A DNA stretch of 17,967 nt from Bacteroidales bacterium. Lineage in GTDB: Bacteria; Bacteroidota; Bacteroidia; Bacteroidales; UBA4181. Each line of letters begins with the position of its first letter. The stretch's first letter is position 1. The DNA is taken from NCBI GenBank assembly GCA_031259205.1, contig JAIRLS010000111.1, positions 1 through 17,967 of the forward strand, in the 5' to 3' direction. The notes beneath the pieces were generated by a model. It did not search any database. It worked only from the letters and a program-made list of their open reading frames with translations, and was not told the DNA's origin. The position numbers and the translations under genes are program-made. Below are positions 14,928-17,967 of this stretch, piece after piece.

Positions 14928-15139
14928 GGGAGGCCGTTTGCCTGCCGTCAGCCCCGACAGCAGGAGCGTGGGGCATGATGTCATCCCGTGAGAAAAGTTC
15001 CCCGTTGATATTCCTTCGTTTCGATTACGGACGCCATCCGGTTTCCCGTACCATTTTTGTCATGCACTTCATGCACCTGTAAAATCCCCCCTCGTATAAT
15101 TATTTTTTGATATAAAAATAAAATTTCAAAAATGATTTT

Positions 15140-15147
15140 TATATTTG
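15140..15147 (+). promoter_or_regulatory. Candidate -7 box for the Gfo/Idh/MocA gene
   Basis: TATATTTG, a full match to TAnnTTTG, 33 bp before the ATG at 15181. The nearest clear TTTG (15106-15109) is 30 bp upstream, too far for a standard -33 box. The in-frame ATG at 15145 overlaps this box and is therefore an unlikely translation start. Confidence 0.42.
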
Positions 15148-15180
15148 TGCGAATTTTTAATCAATAAAACAAATTTAATT

Positions 15181-16509
15181 ATGACACACAAAAATGACAT
15201 AAGCAGGCGACGTTTTTTGGGTTATTCCGCATTAGGATTGAGCGGCTTGACCCTTCTTCCGAGTTGGGTAACCGCCAACGGAACACGCTGGGCGCCCAGC
15301 GACAGAATCGTATTGGGATTTATCGGATTGGGGCAGCAGGGCTGTTCGGATTTCAACAGTTTCTCGAAATGCCCCGGAGTGCAGGTTGTTGCAGGATGCG
15401 ACGTGGACTCGCTCAAACGCGAGCGTTTCAAGAAAAGAGTAGAGGCATGGCAAAAATCACAAAATGTAAACCAGCGTTGTGATACTTACGAATTTTACGA
15501 AGACTTGCTCAACCGCAACGACATTGACGTCGTATCCATCGCTACACCCGACCACTGGCACGCGCTGACCGTCATCCATGCCTGTCGGGCAAAGAAAGAC
15601 GTGTATGTGCAAAAACCGTTAGCCTACACCGTCACGGAAGGATGGGACATGGTAAAAGCTGTGCGCGACAACTGCCGCGTGCTGCAAGTCGGTAGCCAGC
15701 AGCGTTCGGGAAAAGAGTTTCAGCAAGCCATAGCAGTGATACGCAACGGTATGCTGGGACACGTGGAAACCATCTACGCCAAAGTAGGCGATCCGCCGAA
15801 ACCGTTAGACCTGCCCGAACATCCCATTCCTGCATCGCTCAACTGGAACCAGTGGTTAGGCCCGCTCAGCGATCCCGCCATTCATTATCATCCCGACCTG
15901 TGCCCTCCCATCACCCTCAACCCCGAACAAAACGAGAAACTGTGGGGCGCATGGCGCTGGTATCGCGAAACAGGCAACGGCTTTACAGCCGACTGGGGCG
16001 CTCACATGTTCGACATCGCACAAGCCGCCATCGGAATGGATGGCCTGTCGCCCTCCGAATATATCCCGAAAGGCTATAACGGCGCGCAATACCTGACCAT
16101 GAAATACCAGAACGGCGTCGTGATGACCGAACAACCCTACCACGAAAAAGGCGGGAACGGCATCTCTTTCAACTGTACCAAAGGATGGCTGAAAGTGGCC
16201 AGAGGCTACATCGAATGTTCGGATCCTTCGCTGCTTGTCAGGGAAGAACAAAAAATCGCGGCAGGACAATATGAGGTAAGTTCCCCGCACATGCAGGATT
16301 TCCTGAATGCAGTCCGCTCGCGCAAAAACCCCATTGCACCGGTGGAAGTCGGTTGCAGCACCAACACCCTTTGCTGCATCGCCAACATCGCCACCGAATT
16401 GCAGCGTCCGGTAAAGTGGGATCCCGCTATCCGCAGTTTCGGCGACGACAAAGAAGCCGCTAACCACAGGCTTTTCAAATATCAATACCGCGACGCCTAT
16501 ACAGTGTAG
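15181..16509 (+). CDS. Tat-signal Gfo/Idh/MocA-family oxidoreductase
   Basis: 442 residues from the ATG at 15181. The N-terminus is a twin-arginine signal (SRRRFLGYSALGLSGLTLL). A Rossmann nucleotide-binding motif follows (VLGFIGLGQQG, 44-54), then CDVD at 73-76 and VSIATPDHWHALTVIHAC (118-135). The usual EKP motif of the family reads QKP here (VYVQKPLAYTV). The C-terminal domain has WRWYRETGNGFTADWGAHMFD (258-278 in part), typical of Tat-exported Bacteroidota members. These proteins act on sugars or sugar derivatives with bound NAD(P); the substrate is not deducible. It is only 12 nt upstream of pyrH, an unusual partner, so the two may be co-transcribed. Confidence 0.9.
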   Translation: MTHKNDISRRRFLGYSALGLSGLTLLPSWVTANGTRWAPSDRIVLGFIGLGQQGCSDFNSFSKCPGVQVVAGCDVDSLKRERFKKRVEAWQKSQNVNQRCDTYEFYEDLLNRNDIDVVSIATPDHWHALTVIHACRAKKDVYVQKPLAYTVTEGWDMVKAVRDNCRVLQVGSQQRSGKEFQQAIAVIRNGMLGHVETIYAKVGDPPKPLDLPEHPIPASLNWNQWLGPLSDPAIHYHPDLCPPITLNPEQNEKLWGAWRWYRETGNGFTADWGAHMFDIAQAAIGMDGLSPSEYIPKGYNGAQYLTMKYQNGVVMTEQPYHEKGGNGISFNCTKGWLKVARGYIECSDPSLLVREEQKIAAGQYEVSSPHMQDFLNAVRSRKNPIAPVEVGCSTNTLCCIANIATELQRPVKWDPAIRSFGDDKEAANHRLFKYQYRDAYTV

Positions 16510-16521
16510 TTTCCGATAAAA

Positions 16522-17241
16522 ATGTTGAAATACAAAAGAATTTTATTAAAGTTAAGCGGCGAGGCGCTCACGGGAAATCAACATTCCGGCATTGACGCCC
16601 GTCGGCTGATGAAATATGCCGAAGCAATTAAAGAAGCAGCCGAAGCGGGAGTGCACACAGGTATAGTTTTCGGAGGAGGCAATATCTTCAGGGGATTGAA
16701 AGGAGTGGACAAAGGCTTTGACCGGGTCAAAGGCGATTATATGGGAATGTTGGCAACCGTGATCAACGGTTTGGCCATACAGTCGGCGCTGGAACAGTTG
16801 GGGATGAAAGTACGCCTGTTTACGGCCATCCGCATGGAACCGATAGGCGAAGGATACAGCAAATCCAAGATGATGGAAGCCCTCGATCGTGGCGAAACGG
16901 TTATTTTCAGCGCCGGAACGGGGAATCCGTATTTTACCACCGATACGGCGGCAGCTCTTCGGGCGGTAGAAATGGAAGCCGACGCCCTGCTGAAAGGAAC
17001 CCGTGTGGACGGCGTGTATACTGCCGACCCGGAAAAAGACGCCTCCGCCGTCAAATTTGAAACGATGTCCTTCGATAAAGCTTACCGTTTGAAATTACAA
17101 GTGATGGATTTGACTTCCTTCACGATGTGCAGGGAAAACAACATGCCTGTTGTCGTGTTCAATATGAACAAAGAAGGCGAACTGATGCGGGTTTTGAAAG
17201 GCGAAAACGTCGGAACGCTTATTCGCCCCAACACCCTCTGA
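16522..17241 (+). CDS. pyrH: Uridylate (UMP) kinase
   Basis: 239 residues, the normal length for bacterial UMP kinase of the amino-acid-kinase fold. Motifs: LLKLSGEAL (8-16), VFGGGNIFRG (49-58), GDYMGMLATVINGLAIQSAL (71-90), AGTGNPYFTTDTAA (131-144), GVYTADPEKD (164-173) and VMDLTSF (194-200). It phosphorylates UMP to UDP in pyrimidine nucleotide synthesis. In most bacteria frr follows; here a hairpin and then an AT-rich spacer follow instead. Confidence 0.97.
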   Translation: MLKYKRILLKLSGEALTGNQHSGIDARRLMKYAEAIKEAAEAGVHTGIVFGGGNIFRGLKGVDKGFDRVKGDYMGMLATVINGLAIQSALEQLGMKVRLFTAIRMEPIGEGYSKSKMMEALDRGETVIFSAGTGNPYFTTDTAAALRAVEMEADALLKGTRVDGVYTADPEKDASAVKFETMSFDKAYRLKLQVMDLTSFTMCRENNMPVVVFNMNKEGELMRVLKGENVGTLIRPNTL

Positions 17242-17312
17242 CAAATGTTGCATACCCGCCGAGGCTGAATTTTACCTACGATAGCTTTACTTATCCAAGA
17301 GAGTTGGCGTTG

Positions 17313-17350
17313 TAACCCCGAACAAACAGCGTTGCGTTTGTTCGGGGTTA
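17313..17350 (+). terminator. Terminator-type hairpin after pyrH
   Basis: TAACCCCGAACAAAC (17313-17327) pairs perfectly over 15 bp with 17336-17350, around the loop AGCGTTGC. It lies 71 bp past the pyrH stop. No T-tract follows. Stem length and position make a transcription or mRNA 3' end likely. Confidence 0.7.
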
Positions 17351-17697
17351 TGCCTGCTTAGGGATGCGAAACAAATAAGGTATAACAGATTAACAATAAT
17401 GATTTTTATTCTCTATTATTCTTTATCGTTTTTCCTGCGAGAAAACTACTTTCCATTTTTTTTCACTCCTTCACTCGTCTACTTGTTTACTGCTTGATTA
17501 CCTTTCCATGATAATTCTGCTTATTTGTTCTTACATTATAGATATACATCTTTGTTTACAGCACAAATGCAAAAAATTGCTGTTAAAAATACAAATACTT
17601 ATTTTGTTTATTTTTTTGTTTAGTTTTAAATTGCTCCTACTCTTTGACTGCGGATTTTCGGCTTACTCCGCTGTGTTGTCTGAACTCTGATTTGTTT
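17351..17697. other. AT-rich intergenic region without a supported gene
   Basis: Beyond the pyrH hairpin the sequence is strongly AT-rich. It contains an 8-bp degenerate tandem repeat (17463-17502) and, near the 3' end of the partial minus-strand gene, short inverted arms GCGGA (17650-17654) and TCCGC (17667-17671). A 60-codon frame at 17508 encodes only a low-complexity hydrophobic string and has no supporting features. Confidence 0.6.
17463..17502. repeat. Degenerate 8-bp tandem repeat
   Basis: Five 8-bp units: TCACTCCT, TCACTCGT, CTACTTGT, TTACTGCT, TGATTACC. On the other strand the first four read roughly A-[GC]-N-AGT-[AG]-[AG]. The unit length equals that of the arrays at 1071-1187 and 1721-1760 although the sequence differs. 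Confidence 0.55.
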
Positions 17698-17967
17698 TCA
17701 TTTTTTGCAATTCTTGTTTTTTTGCAATACTAAATCGTCAAGTTCGTTTAGCTTATGACTTATTTCTTCGTTAATTTCACCACCCAACCCGATTTCTTTC
17801 GCTAAGGCATTGATAATACTAAAGATATTTTTTTGTATAAGTTTAGTTATTTCCTCATTATTGCTATCTGTTTCATACGGATTTGCTTGTTCTGCTATTT
17901 CAATCAAGCAAGACAATATTTTGCTAACGGTTTGTGGGTGAGCAAATAGAATAATCTCTTGAGACGC
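17698..17967 (-). CDS. Unrecognised protein, 3' part only (5' end beyond the window)
   Basis: The frame is open from the right edge to a TGA at 17698-17700 and gives 89 residues. The visible piece is largely helical and charged: EIILFAHPQTVSKIL, then CLIEIAEQANPYETDSNNEE, KLIQKNIFSIINALAKEIGL and a C-terminal LNELDDLVLQKNKNCKK. A TTG at 17916 could be read as a start, but the frame continues upstream, so a truncated longer gene is more likely. Codon use is much more AT-rich than in the neighbouring genes, which suggests a different origin. I do not recognise the family. Confidence 0.5.
   Translation of the reverse strand, partial: ASQEIILFAHPQTVSKILSCLIEIAEQANPYETDSNNEEITKLIQKNIFSIINALAKEIGLGGEINEEISHKLNELDDLVLQKNKNCKK

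Noticed and set aside
17508..17690. 60-codon hydrophobic frame in the AT-rich spacer
   Set aside because: It is a low-complexity Leu/Ile/Phe string of the sort that AT-rich DNA yields by chance, with no promoter or partner.

Overview
The window looks like a chromosomal segment of a member of the Bacteroidota, most likely Bacteroidales. The evidence is a BspA-type leucine-rich-repeat protein, a PorG/DUF6089 outer-membrane gene directly upstream of uppS-bamA-skp-skp, an IPExxxVDY-family gene directly after rnc, near absence of Shine-Dalgarno sequences, and promoters of the Bacteroidota type (TTTG, about 20 bp, TAnnTTTG). I cannot name the species.

Layout. 1-907 (minus) is the N-terminal part of a secreted BspA-like protein that runs off the left edge, with a readable promoter at 980-1012. 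1030-2000 is a roughly 1 kb non-coding nest of repeats: an 8-bp tandem array, a 21-bp palindromic array with phased A-tracts, a 337-bp MITE-like element inserted into that array (26-bp inverted ends, 8-bp target duplication), several three-base-loop palindromes and two copies of another hairpin. 2011-2889 (minus) is yicC. 3147-5814 holds a Tat-exported DUF362 protein and a large membrane iron-sulfur protein that looks like a NapH-NapG fusion. 5980-8684 is acpP-fabF-rnc-IPExxxVDY (fatty-acid synthesis and RNA processing). 8966-14865 is an envelope-biogenesis cluster: two outer-membrane barrel proteins, uppS (lipid carrier synthesis), bamA (outer-membrane protein insertion) and two Skp/OmpH periplasmic chaperones. 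15181-17241 is a Tat-signal Gfo/Idh/MocA oxidoreductase followed closely by pyrH (UMP kinase), ended by a 15-bp hairpin. 17698-17967 (minus) is the 3' end of an unrecognised AT-rich gene.

How it fits together. Most genes are housekeeping or envelope genes in conserved local orders. Several conserved neighbours expected in this phylum (gmk after yicC, murI after the skp pair, frr after pyrH) are absent, and each of these breaks coincides with a hairpin- or repeat-bearing spacer.

The most unusual part is the repeat nest at 1030-1840. Removing the 337-bp element together with one copy of the duplicated 8 bp restores the 21-bp array exactly, which is direct evidence of an insertion. The hairpin modules inside and outside the element show a paired base change in the stem. 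No complete defence system, CRISPR array, tRNA or rRNA was found.
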